In this document: positions 56,400-64,000 of the stretch, piece by piece
Layout: each line of letters starts with the position of its first letter
How positions within the stretch are numbered: position 1 is the stretch's first letter
Assembly (NCBI RefSeq): GCF_004006175.1
Contig: NZ_CP033219.1
Coordinates: 4,216,001-4,280,000 of the forward strand
From: Parasedimentitalea marina
Lineage (GTDB): Bacteria > Pseudomonadota > Alphaproteobacteria > Rhodobacterales > Rhodobacteraceae
Direction of reading: 5' to 3'
DNA: 64,000 bases
Notes under the pieces: generated by a model
The model's input: only the letters and a program-made list of their open reading frames with translations
Database searches by the model: none
Told to the model about the DNA's origin: nothing
Translations under genes and position numbers: made by a program

Positions 56400-56993
56400 T
56401 TATTGCAAAGCCAAAAGTTCGGCAAAGCGTTCGACAAACAATTTACGAACTTCGACGGGTGGTCTCAGCTGAATTTTCAGGTCACCAATCAGCTCTTCGC
56501 TGGGCCTGCCAAAGAGTTTGTTGGCCTCTTGCACCGAGAAACCAGCGATTTGAACAGCTTCCATCCAGGCGCTAATGTGGTCTGCTTTTTTGATCTGCTT
56601 TTTTACAGTGACAGGCAGTGCAGCCGGTAGTCCAAATCTAAGATGAATAGCGGCGGTCAAGCGCGCGTCCAATTCCCCATATGATGGACCAATCGCAGCT
56701 TTGACCGGTGAAATCATGTCTCCGATCACATATTCCGGTGCGTCATGCAGCAAGGCAGCCAATCGCCATTTTACTGGCGCTTTGGGGTTGATGCGGCCGT
56801 ACAGTGTTTCAACAAGTAGCGAATGTTCCGCCACTGAATAGGCAAACTCCCCTATTGTCTGACCGTTCCAGCGCGCCACAAATGCCAATCCATGGGCAAT
56901 ATCATCGATCTCGATATCAACCGGAGTAGGATCCAAAAGATCCAGTCGTCGCCCTGAAAGCATCCGTTGCCAGGCGCGTGGGGGAGTGGCCAT
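56400..56993 (-). CDS. HD-domain hydrolase, YfbR-like
   Basis: A 197-residue HD protein. The metal ligands lie in VAEHSLLVE, ALLHDAPEY (the HD pair) and KKADHISAW. YfbR relatives are 5'-nucleotidases acting on deoxynucleoside monophosphates; the substrate here is not known. I start it at ATG 56993 (AGGA eight bases before); the frame from 57044 is longer by 17 residues. It is convergent with regA. Confidence 0.87.
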   Translation of the reverse strand: MATPPRAWQRMLSGRRLDLLDPTPVDIEIDDIAHGLAFVARWNGQTIGEFAYSVAEHSLLVETLYGRINPKAPVKWRLAALLHDAPEYVIGDMISPVKAAIGPSYGELDARLTAAIHLRFGLPAALPVTVKKQIKKADHISAWMEAVQIAGFSVQEANKLFGRPSEELIGDLKIQLRPPVEVRKLFVERFAELLALQ

Positions 56994-57204
56994 ATTGACG
57001 TTCCTTTTTGGGACATTCTTAAGTTCGAAATCCCTAAGATGCATCCCGTTTTTACATCAGTATCACGTATTGGAAACAGCATGTTGAAGCCGCGTGCTTT
57101 GAAAAACAGGGTGAAAATACTAATATTAGATACACAGAAGGGAGCCGAGGCACGCGCCTGGAACCCCTTTTGAATGGTGAACTTGAACTGAAAAGGAGAA
57201 TGTT

Positions 57205-57519
57205 ATGTTCAAGCGATTATTAGGGATTTCGATTATCTTTGGAATGGCTGCAACAGCACCGCCGGCCTTGTCCGCTACCTGTGGAGATCGCGGCGACGTG
57301 ATCCACCAGTTAGAAAGCCAATATTCCGAACAATTGACCTCAGGCGGCTTGCAAACGGCCCCGTCCAAGAATTCTGTAGTGGAAATCTGGTCCTCAGAAG
57401 AAACTGGGACCTTTACAGTGCTAATGACCCAACCAAACGGGATCAGCTGTATCGTGGCCGTTGGAACCGACTACTTTGGCATCGGTCCGAATAAAAAGCC
57501 AAAAGGCTCGGCCAGTTAA
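57205..57519 (+). CDS. Small exported protein of unknown function
   Basis: I do not recognise this 104-residue protein. Residues 1-23 form a signal peptide (MFKRLLGISIIFGMAA, ending PALSA). The mature part has two cysteines, in ATCGDRGD and GISCIVAVG, that could form a disulfide. AAAAGGAG precedes the ATG. It stands between the divergent HD hydrolase and ahcY. Confidence 0.75.
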   Translation: MFKRLLGISIIFGMAATAPPALSATCGDRGDVIHQLESQYSEQLTSGGLQTAPSKNSVVEIWSSEETGTFTVLMTQPNGISCIVAVGTDYFGIGPNKKPKGSAS

Positions 57520-57627
57520 CCAGCCCAGACGTGAAATCCGACGCTCAATCCGGGCATCTTCGTTGCTTGTCAACCATTGCAATGTTAGGGCCTCTCTGAC
57601 TTATCAGAAATCGGATTGGAGACGACG

Positions 57628-59019
57628 ATGGCCGAAGATTACTTTGTCAAGGATATCGCGCTGGCCGAGTTTGGCCGCAAAGAACTAGACATCGCCGAGA
57701 CTGAAATGCCGGGCTTGATGTCCTTGCGTGCGGAATATGGCGAAGAAAAACCGTTGAAGGGCGCACGGATCGTTGGTTCGTTGCATATGACGATCCAGAC
57801 AGCCGTTTTGATCGAAACCCTGGTGGACCTGGGTGCGGATGTGCGTTGGGCGTCGTGTAACATTTTCTCGACACAGGACCATGCAGCGGCAGCGATCGCA
57901 GCAAGCGGCACTCCGGTTTTTGCTGTTAAGGGCCAGACACTGGTCGAGCATTGGGACTATCTAGACAAGTCATTTATGTTCCCAGAAGGTGCCAACCTGA
58001 TCCTTGATGATGGTGGCGATGCTACGCTTTATGTTCTGCTGGGAGCCCGTGTTGAGGCCGGCGAGACTGATCTGATCGAAGTTCCAACTTCAGAAGAAGA
58101 AGAAGCCATCTTTGCGCAGATCAAAAAGCGCATGGCGGCAAGCCCTGGCTGGTTCACCAAAACCCGTGAAGACATACTGGGCGTCTCGGAAGAGACCACA
58201 ACAGGTGTGCATCGCCTGTATGAGCTGCAGAAGAATGGCCAGTTGCCTTTTCCGGCAATCAATGTGAACGACTCGGTTACCAAGTCGAAATTTGACAACA
58301 AATACGGCTGTAAAGAATCGCTGGTTGACGGCATTCGTCGTGCCACCGACACCATGATGGCCGGTAAGGTTGCCGTGGTTTGCGGTTACGGCGATGTAGG
58401 CAAAGGCTGCGCTGCTTCGCTGCAGGGGGCCGGTGCCCGCGTTAAAGTCACCGAGGTCGACCCGATCTGCGCATTGCAGGCTGCTATGGACGGTTTCGAA
58501 GTGGTCGTTCTGGAAGATGTCGTCGACAGCGCTGACATTTTCATCACAACAACCGGCAACAAAGACGTGATCCGTATCGAGCATATGCGCGAGATGAAGG
58601 ACATGGCGATTGTTGGTAACATTGGCCACTTTGATAATGAAATTCAGGTCGCAAACCTGAAAAACCATAAGTGGACCAACATCAAAGACCAGGTCGACAT
58701 GATCGAGATGCCCTCGGGTAGCCGTCTGATCCTGCTGTCCGAAGGCCGTTTGCTGAACCTTGGCAACGCCACTGGCCATCCGTCGTTTGTGATGTCAGCA
58801 TCGTTCACCAACCAGGTTCTGGCGCAGATTGAGCTGTGGATCCGCGGTGATAACTACAAAAACGAAGTTTATATTTTGCCTAAGCATCTGGATGAAAAGG
58901 TCGCGCGTCTGCACCTGGACCGGATTGGCGTTAAGTTGAGCACGCTTAGCGATGAGCAGGCGTCTTACATCGGCGTTTCCGCCGAAGGCCCGTTCAAGCC
59001 CGAGCACTACCGCTACTAA
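57628..59019 (+). CDS. ahcY: Adenosylhomocysteinase
   Basis: A 463-residue NAD-dependent enzyme that splits S-adenosylhomocysteine into adenosine and homocysteine. The NAD site is [16 protein letters not shown]; substrate motifs include [15 protein letters not shown] and [10 protein letters not shown], with the C-terminal KPEHYRY. An insert of about 40 residues after [12 protein letters not shown] is typical of the longer bacterial form. I start it at ATG 57628 (GGAG six bases before). No SAH riboswitch is recognisable upstream. Confidence 0.97.
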   Translation: MAEDYFVKDIALAEFGRKELDIAETEMPGLMSLRAEYGEEKPLKGARIVGSLHMTIQTAVLIETLVDLGADVRWASCNIFSTQDHAAAAIAASGTPVFAVKGQTLVEHWDYLDKSFMFPEGANLILDDGGDATLYVLLGARVEAGETDLIEVPTSEEEEAIFAQIKKRMAASPGWFTKTREDILGVSEETTTGVHRLYELQKNGQLPFPAINVNDSVTKSKFDNKYGCKESLVDGIRRATDTMMAGKVAVVCGYGDVGKGCAASLQGAGARVKVTEVDPICALQAAMDGFEVVVLEDVVDSADIFITTTGNKDVIRIEHMREMKDMAIVGNIGHFDNEIQVANLKNHKWTNIKDQVDMIEMPSGSRLILLSEGRLLNLGNATGHPSFVMSASFTNQVLAQIELWIRGDNYKNEVYILPKHLDEKVARLHLDRIGVKLSTLSDEQASYIGVSAEGPFKPEHYRY

Positions 59020-59061
59020 GGGGTACCCTTTAGCTGTGCCGTGAAGGCAGCGTATTAATGG

Positions 59062-59093
59062 AAACAGCCGGTCAATCCTTTGACCGGCTGTTT
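59062..59093. terminator. Terminator between ahcY and trpB
   Basis: AAACAGCCGGTCAA (59062-59075) and TTGACCGGCTGTTT (59080-59093) form a 14-bp perfect stem with loop TCCT, followed by T. The genes are convergent and the A and T ends allow use on both strands. Confidence 0.92.
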
Positions 59094-59114
59094 TGTTGTA
59101 TGGGCCGGCTGGGT

Positions 59115-60320
59115 TCAATCCTCGCCGAAACCAAAAGTTTCCGTCACGTAATCAATGTCCTTGTCACCGCGGCCAGACAAGTTGATCAGGATGGATTTGC
59201 CTGGGTTTTTTGGTGCCGCGCGAATGGCAAAGGCTAACGCATGGGCGCTTTCCAGTGCAGGAATAATGCCTTCATGACGTGACATAGCGTAAAAGGCGTT
59301 CAACGATTCCCTGTCATTGGCCGAGGTATAGTTGGCCTTCCCGGTACGATAGAGATGCGCGTGTTCTGGACCTATGCCCGGGTAATCCAATCCTGATGCC
59401 ACAGTGTGCACAGGCGCAGGATCGCCATTGGCATCTTTCAGAACCATTGTGCGGAACCCGTGAATGTCGCCGTCTTCACCAAAGGCGATAGTCGCCGCAT
59501 GTTCACCCAGCTTGGACGAGGTGCCCATCGGTTCAACCCCATATAGCGCAACATTAGCATCGTCGATAAAGCCTGAAAAAATGCCCATGGCATTAGATCC
59601 ACCGCCAACACAGGCGGCAACAATATCGGGAAGATCTCCGGTCATATCCAAAAACTGTTCGCGGGCTTCGATACCGATAACATGTTGAAAGTCACGGACA
59701 ATCATTGGAAACGGGTGAGGGCCCACAACTGAACCAATCGCAAACAGAGCTTTGTCTGCTTGCGACATATAGCTTTCAAAGCAGCTGTCGACGGCCTCTT
59801 TTAAGGACCGCCCGCCAAAACCGACGGGAACCACTTTGGCGCCTAATAGCTTCATCCGGGTCACGTTTGGCGCTTCCTTGGCGATGTCGATCTCGCCCAT
59901 GTGGATTTCGCAGTCCATACCGAAATAGGCGGCAGCGGTGGCAAGGGCGACACCATGTTGGCCGGCGCCAGTTTCGGCCATGAGTTTCTTCTTGCCCATG
60001 AATTTGGCCAGAAGGCCCTCGCCCATGCAGTGGTTCAGCTTATGCGCACCAGTGTGGTTCAGGTCCTCGCGTTTGGCATAGATCTGCGCACCTCCGGTCA
60101 GATTTGATAAGTTCTTCAAATGGCTTACCGGCGTTGGGCGACCCTGAAAATGTTTGCGAATGTAGCGAAGGTCCCGAATGAAGTCGGATAATTTCGAAAT
60201 CTTCTCATAGGTTTCGCGGATCTCCGTGAAATGTGGTTCTAGTGGTGGTGGCAGTTGTGCTCCACCATACTCACCAAAAAAGCCCTCGCTATTGGGCGTT
60301 GTTTTTAAATATGAAGACAT
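59115..60320 (-). CDS. trpB: Tryptophan synthase beta chain
   Basis: A 401-residue PLP enzyme joining indole and serine to tryptophan. The PLP lysine is K94 in [14 protein letters not shown], the phosphate loop is [10 protein letters not shown], and the GRGDKD ending is normal. I start it at ATG 60320 (AAGGGG six bases before). No trpA or trpF is adjacent. It is divergent from DUF2853. Confidence 0.96.
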   Translation of the reverse strand: MSSYLKTTPNSEGFFGEYGGAQLPPPLEPHFTEIRETYEKISKLSDFIRDLRYIRKHFQGRPTPVSHLKNLSNLTGGAQIYAKREDLNHTGAHKLNHCMGEGLLAKFMGKKKLMAETGAGQHGVALATAAAYFGMDCEIHMGEIDIAKEAPNVTRMKLLGAKVVPVGFGGRSLKEAVDSCFESYMSQADKALFAIGSVVGPHPFPMIVRDFQHVIGIEAREQFLDMTGDLPDIVAACVGGGSNAMGIFSGFIDDANVALYGVEPMGTSSKLGEHAATIAFGEDGDIHGFRTMVLKDANGDPAPVHTVASGLDYPGIGPEHAHLYRTGKANYTSANDRESLNAFYAMSRHEGIIPALESAHALAFAIRAAPKNPGKSILINLSGRGDKDIDYVTETFGFGED

Positions 60321-60555
60321 CCGTCTCCCCTTCTTTGTTTTACTCTCTGAGTTGACGAATTCTGCGCCGTTCACTCAATAGGTGAAAAGAGCGCATGCTA
60401 TGGAATGAGACAACCCGGTAAGGTAGGCCGCGATCCCCTTTGTTGGGGAACCCTGTTAGAATTTTCCCTTTGTTAAACAAAACTATGCCGATAGGTTTAG
60501 TCATATTGGGAGTTTCCCAAGTTCAATTTTCAACAATTCAACTGGAACCAAAACC

Positions 60556-60897
60556 ATGGGTAAAAGAGACGATTTGATTGTGCAGTATGCGGATGATCTG
60601 AAAAACAAATGCGGTATGGAGCCGGATATGGATCTGCTGACCAAGGTCACCATTGGCTGTGGTCCAGCGATTTACAACGCGGATGCATCAACTGTAGCGT
60701 CAAGCCAAGAGAGTGAACTTGAAACCGTAAAAGAGAATTTTCTAGTGAAAAAATTGGGCCTGGCAGACGGACCTGAGCTGATGGCGGGGATCAATGCGGT
60801 CGTTGAGATCTACGGAAAATCAGAGCGCAACAAGTATCGTGCGGTCGTTTATTACATGCTGACCAAACACTTTGGGAAAGAATCAGTCTACGGCTGA
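60556..60897 (+). CDS. DUF2853 family protein
   Basis: A 113-residue cytoplasmic protein that fits DUF2853: GKRDDLIVQYADDLKNKC, then LLTKVTIGCGPAIYN and the C-terminal RAVVYYMLTKHF. Function unknown. The 235-bp gap to trpB has a TTTGTTAAACAAA inverted repeat at 60469-60481 and may hold both promoters. Confidence 0.88.
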   Translation: MGKRDDLIVQYADDLKNKCGMEPDMDLLTKVTIGCGPAIYNADASTVASSQESELETVKENFLVKKLGLADGPELMAGINAVVEIYGKSERNKYRAVVYYMLTKHFGKESVYG

Positions 60898-60921
60898 TTA
60901 TTTGCGACCAATAGAAAACTG

Positions 60922-60942
60922 CGCCTGCCCTTGTGGTAGGCG
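60922..60942 (+). terminator. Hairpin after DUF2853
   Basis: CGCCTGCC (60922-60929) and GGTAGGCG (60935-60942) pair over eight bases with one G-T pair and a five-base loop. No T run follows, so termination is uncertain. Confidence 0.45.
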
Positions 60943-61116
60943 TATTGCATTTGAACGGTATTGTTCGGGCAATTGAATTGCGGAAAACCCCTGGCTTGGG
61001 TATCAAGGTTTTACGGTCAGGATGGCCAGGAACCAGAAATTTTCATACGCGTGTGGTGGCTTGGGAGCACGCGGGGTGAGAGGGAAGGTCCTGAGCAATC
61101 GGACCTTCCCTTTTTC
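60943..61116 (+). ncRNA. Possible small RNA ending at a strong terminator
   Basis: About 170 bp lie between the DUF2853 hairpin and a strong plus-strand terminator at 61081-61116. The terminator is 184 bp after the last plus-strand stop and lacks T on the minus strand, so it does not serve the convergent EVE gene. A free-standing short transcript would explain it; read-through from DUF2853 is the alternative. The 5' end is a guess, and I cannot name an RNA family. Confidence 0.35.
61081..61116 (+). terminator. Strong rho-independent terminator
   Basis: AGGGAAGGTCC (61081-61091) and GGACCTTCCCT (61101-61111) form an 11-bp perfect stem with a nine-base loop, then TTTT. It works on the plus strand only. 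Confidence 0.9.
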
Positions 61117-61167
61117 ATATTTTCTAAGCGGTATTTAGTCAGCTTCGACTGAATCATTTATGCCGGA

Positions 61168-61590
61168 TCAGTCCGCCTCGGTTTTACCCAGAGCACAGAC
61201 TATGCGCCATTCACTTTCGGTGACCGGTTGTACCGAGAGCCGTGAATTGCGAACCAAGATCATGTCTTCAAGCCTGGGATCTGCTTTGATCTGGTCTAGT
61301 GCCACCGGTTGCGCAAATCCGCGCACTGCCTTGATATCCACACATTCCCAGCGGTCATCATCAATCGTGCTATCAGGATGCGCCTCGGCACAAATCTCGA
61401 CAATTCCGACCACCGATTTTTCTTTTTGCGAGTGGTAAAAGAAACCGCGATCCCCGATTTCCATCTGACGCATGAAGTTGCGCGCCTGATAATTGCGCAC
61501 ACCGTCCCACTCCTCACCTTCGGCCCCCTTGGCCACCTGGTCATCCCAGCTCCAGGTTGATGGTTCGGATTTGAACAGCCAATATGCCAT
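61168..61590 (-). CDS. EVE-domain protein
   Basis: A 140-residue EVE (PUA-like) protein that begins MAYWLFKSEPSTWSWDDQ and has VRNYQARNFMRQMEIGDRGFFYHS. EVE domains are thought to bind modified bases in RNA or DNA; the ligand here is unknown. Its start overlaps the YciI stop by one base (TAATG). Confidence 0.92.
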   Translation of the reverse strand: MAYWLFKSEPSTWSWDDQVAKGAEGEEWDGVRNYQARNFMRQMEIGDRGFFYHSQKEKSVVGIVEICAEAHPDSTIDDDRWECVDIKAVRGFAQPVALDQIKADPRLEDMILVRNSRLSVQPVTESEWRIVCALGKTEAD

Positions 61591-61862
61591 TAGCCAATGA
61601 CCTTTTTCCAGGTGATCAAGTCAACGGTCTCGAATAAGTCGGCCTTTGCATAGGGGTCACTGTCTGCCCAAGCCTGTCCTGCAGCCATGTCTTCGACATC
61701 TAGAATGACAAGCGACCCGACCATATTGCCTTCTTGGTCCAGCAGCGGACCAGCCTGAGCTACTGCACCAGTGTCTTCAATATAGGCAAGATGCGCTGTG
61801 CGATTGTCGAGCCGGGTCTGAAGGGCGCCGGGCCTGTCGCGGGCAATCAAAGCAATTAACAT
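61590..61862 (-). CDS. YciI family protein
   Basis: A 90-residue dimeric alpha-beta protein of the YciI/YCII fold: ARDRPGALQTRLDNRTAHLAYIEDTG, with D, H and the later DPYAKADLFETVDL. The biochemical role is not known. It follows gpsA by one base and the ribosome-binding site AAGAGGAA lies within the gpsA end. Confidence 0.9.
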   Translation of the reverse strand: MLIALIARDRPGALQTRLDNRTAHLAYIEDTGAVAQAGPLLDQEGNMVGSLVILDVEDMAAGQAWADSDPYAKADLFETVDLITWKKVIG

Positions 61863-61863
61863 T

Positions 61864-62826
61864 TTATTCCTCTTTTAATGGTCTTGCTAATAATTGAGCC
61901 ACTGCATCGGCAATCGTCAAGCGCTGACTGACCAAATTGGTTACCGTTTGGGTGATCGGCATGTCGATTTTCATGTCATCGGCCTTTGCGGCAGCAGCCC
62001 GCGCAGTGGCAGCTCCTTCGACCGTTATAGTGGGATCAAACGTTTCCCCACGACCAATCGACAGGCCTAGCCGATAGTTGCGCGACAGGTTTGAACTGCA
62101 GGTCAGTGTCAGATCGCCAAACCCGGACAGCCCGGCCAGCGTTTCAGGCTGTGCACCGCAGGCAATGGCCATGCGCTGCATTTCGGCATAGCCTCGTGTC
62201 ATCAACGCCGCGCGCGCACTGTCGCCAAGCCCGGCTCCGATCACGGCACCACAAGCAATGGCCATCACATTTTTCAATGCGCCACCTTGCTCGGCACCAA
62301 TGGTGTCGGTGGTTCGATAAAGTCGCAGGTTTGTGGTCGTCAACTGTTGCTGCAAGTCTTTGCCAAGCGGGGCGTTGTTGCAAGCCAGTGTCAAAGCGGT
62401 GGGAAGTCCCCGGGCAATATCATCGGCAAAACTGGGACCGGTCAGCAGGGCGGGTTGCGCGCTGGGCAGGGCTTCGCGCAGGACCGCAATAGGGCCAAGA
62501 CCGGTATTCAGCTCAATACCTTTGCAGCAGGCAACGACAGTTTTGCCAGCCAGAAATTCGCAATGTTCGTTCAGGACGGACCGGAGCTTTTGCATCGGAA
62601 CGGCCAGCAATAGTGTCTGATTTTGCGCTGCATCTGTAATACTGTCTGTGACTGACAGGCCGTCTGGCAATGGCACTCCGGGCAATCGTTTCATATTTTC
62701 GCGGTCGGACTGCATTGCTTTTGCATGGTCCGGATTTCGCGTCCACAAGGTTACAGGACCATTGCCAGACAGAGATATCGCCAAAGCGGTGCCAAATGCG
62801 CCTGATCCAAGAACCGATACGCTCAT
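61864..62826 (-). CDS. gpsA: Glycerol-3-phosphate dehydrogenase [NAD(P)+]
   Basis: A 320-residue enzyme making sn-glycerol 3-phosphate for phospholipid synthesis. The nucleotide site is [15 protein letters not shown]; the catalytic lysine lies in [11 protein letters not shown], and GFGDLTLTC is conserved. It overlaps tsaD by four bases. Confidence 0.96.
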   Translation of the reverse strand: MSVSVLGSGAFGTALAISLSGNGPVTLWTRNPDHAKAMQSDRENMKRLPGVPLPDGLSVTDSITDAAQNQTLLLAVPMQKLRSVLNEHCEFLAGKTVVACCKGIELNTGLGPIAVLREALPSAQPALLTGPSFADDIARGLPTALTLACNNAPLGKDLQQQLTTTNLRLYRTTDTIGAEQGGALKNVMAIACGAVIGAGLGDSARAALMTRGYAEMQRMAIACGAQPETLAGLSGFGDLTLTCSSNLSRNYRLGLSIGRGETFDPTITVEGAATARAAAAKADDMKIDMPITQTVTNLVSQRLTIADAVAQLLARPLKEE

Positions 62827-63920
62827 GCCTTGGCTCCTTTGCGGCCACTGCCCAACATAGCGGGGCTGGTTTGGTCCAACGGCCAGCGCGGTCGGGCGGT
62901 AAGGTCCATTCCATCACGCGCACCGGCCCTAAATCGCTCTAGTCCTGCATAGGCGATCATTGCGGCGTTATCAGTACACAGATGCAGCGGAGGAGCTGTG
63001 AACACGGCACCCATTTCTGCGCAAGCAGTCTCTAATCCAGCCCGTATGGCGGTATTTGCTGCCACACCGCCAGCCACTGCAACGGTGGGTATGGCGGGAT
63101 TTTCTTCAAGGTACAGGCGAATGGCGCGGCGTGTTTTCTCGACCAGAACATCCACCACAGCGGCCTGAAACCCTGCGCATAGATCAGCCCGATCCTGACG
63201 GGTCAAACCACCTTTTTCAGCCGCAACCTGATCCCGCATACGCATCAGCGCCGTTTTCAACCCAGAGAAGGAAAGATTGCAATCAGGTCGGTCCAGCATG
63301 GGGCGAGGAAACCTAAACCGTTTTGCGTTTCCTATTTCCGCCTCGGCCTGCACGGCTGGCCCACCAGGTTGTGGTAGTCCAAGCAAACGTGCAGTTTTGT
63401 CAAAGGCTTCACCTGGGGCATCATCGATGGTGCCACCCAATCGGGTAAAGTCCTCGGGGCCGCGGGCGATAAGGTATTGGCAGTGTCCGCCTGAAACCAA
63501 AAGCATGAGATAGGGGTAGGCAATCGCGTCAGTCAGTCTTGGCGTTAACGCGTGGCCTGCCAGATGGTTGACCCCGACCAGAGGCAGACCGGTCGCGGCC
63601 GCAATACCTTTGGCACACATCACCCCCGACATCACTCCACCAATCAGACCTGGTCCGGCAGTGACGGCAATTGCATCCAGATCAGCCAAAGCCAGACCAG
63701 ACCCCGTCAATGCGTCGCGCACGCACACGTCCAGTTTTTCGGCATGGGCACGGGCGGCGATTTCCGGCACGACGCCACCATAGGCGCTGTGCAATTCATT
63801 TTGGCCAAAGACAACCGAGGATAAAATATCCGGTAAGTTGTCGCCATTTTGCCGGACCACTGCCGCCGCAGTGTCATCACAGCTGCTCTCGAGCCCAAGA
63901 ATTGTCAGTGTTTGTGTCAT
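62823..63920 (-). CDS. tsaD: tRNA t6A synthesis protein TsaD
   Basis: A 365-residue ASKHA-fold protein that moves the threonylcarbamoyl group onto A37. The N-terminal [15 protein letters not shown], the metal-binding [12 protein letters not shown] and the C-terminal [13 protein letters not shown] are all present. It heads the leftward group tsaD-gpsA-YciI-EVE. Its partner tsaE is 11 kb away. Confidence 0.97.
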   Translation of the reverse strand: MTQTLTILGLESSCDDTAAAVVRQNGDNLPDILSSVVFGQNELHSAYGGVVPEIAARAHAEKLDVCVRDALTGSGLALADLDAIAVTAGPGLIGGVMSGVMCAKGIAAATGLPLVGVNHLAGHALTPRLTDAIAYPYLMLLVSGGHCQYLIARGPEDFTRLGGTIDDAPGEAFDKTARLLGLPQPGGPAVQAEAEIGNAKRFRFPRPMLDRPDCNLSFSGLKTALMRMRDQVAAEKGGLTRQDRADLCAGFQAAVVDVLVEKTRRAIRLYLEENPAIPTVAVAGGVAANTAIRAGLETACAEMGAVFTAPPLHLCTDNAAMIAYAGLERFRAGARDGMDLTARPRWPLDQTSPAMLGSGRKGAKA

Positions 63921-63993
63921 CGTCTTGCCGTTGCATCACAGTGACCTCGGAGCTACCACCTAAGGGAATGGCAAACAATCCCGGGAGAGTGGC

Positions 63994-64000
63994 ATGGCAG
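63994..64000 (+). CDS. Possible start of a rightward gene (partial)
   Basis: An ATG at 63994 follows GGGAGAG by four bases, just at the window edge, in the divergent position to tsaD. In related genomes hemC often stands here. Only two codons are visible, so identity cannot be judged. Confidence 0.25.

Noticed and set aside
57520..57627. SAH or SAM riboswitch upstream of ahcY
   Set aside because: Such elements occur before ahcY in some bacteria, but I could not find the conserved core in these 108 bp.
58090..58779. Open frame of 229 codons on the minus strand
   Set aside because: It lies inside ahcY on the opposite strand, and ahcY has all family motifs.
60961..61152. 63-codon frame in the gap after DUF2853
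   Set aside because: It runs straight through the strong terminator at 61081-61116 and has no ribosome-binding site.

Overview
This window looks like the replication-origin region of a chromosome from an alphaproteobacterium of the family Rhodobacteraceae, most likely the Roseobacter group. The family call rests on gene order and protein style: regB/senC/regA, tsaE-amgK-murU-addB-addA-trxA, maf-aroE-coaE-dnaQ facing secB, tsaD-gpsA-YciI-EVE, and rho-mnmE-mnmG-rsmG-parA-parB with MFHVKH at the MnmG N-terminus. The species cannot be named from the sequence. Almost everything is core metabolism and housekeeping. I saw no insertion sequence, phage gene, CRISPR array, tRNA or rRNA.

Layout. 1-5.2 kb: two tandem ABC exporter half-genes, then cca, a CoA-type NUDIX hydrolase and hslO, all leftward. 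5.3-9.8 kb: a second NUDIX gene, a REC-SpoIIE phosphatase facing away from a small Hpt protein, ilvA and an unknown membrane protein. 9.9-17.6 kb: argG, DUF1810, an SCP2-like protein, a sulfotransferase-like/class IV aminotransferase pair, an exported MsrA, a ribokinase-type sugar kinase and the long malic enzyme. 18-25.4 kb: mutS; grpE and hrcA leftward; rph-rdgB-hemW-DUF454 rightward.

25.4-36.4 kb is the origin domain. The genes mnmE-mnmG-rsmG-parA-parB run leftward and are tightly packed, with rho and hemJ upstream of them. Two perfect 16-bp parS palindromes lie inside rsmG and across the start of mnmG. The 409-bp gap between hemJ and maf has a cluster of DnaA-box-like nonamers (one perfect TTATCCACA), an AT-rich block and a CtrA-like motif. 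Genes point away from it on both sides, so I read it as oriC. To its right are maf-aroE-coaE-dnaQ, then secB convergent.

36.5-43.4 kb: FxsA, Tim44-like protein, MltA, Smr protein, a lipoprotein-like hydrolase, hslVU, a DUF1127 protein and trxA. 43.5-51.9 kb: one leftward cluster for cell-wall sugar recycling (amgK, murU), t6A synthesis (tsaE) and recombination repair (addB, addA). 52-56.3 kb: a PAS-only protein with a perfect CtrA consensus site upstream (candidate DivL), then regB and divergent senC-regA for redox control. 56.4-64 kb: an HD hydrolase, a small exported protein, ahcY, trpB, DUF2853, a possible small RNA, and EVE-YciI-gpsA-tsaD read leftward from the right edge.

Many start codons were moved inward from the longest open frame because a ribosome-binding site, a 1-8 base stop/start overlap or the family N-terminus fits better. 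These choices are stated per gene.
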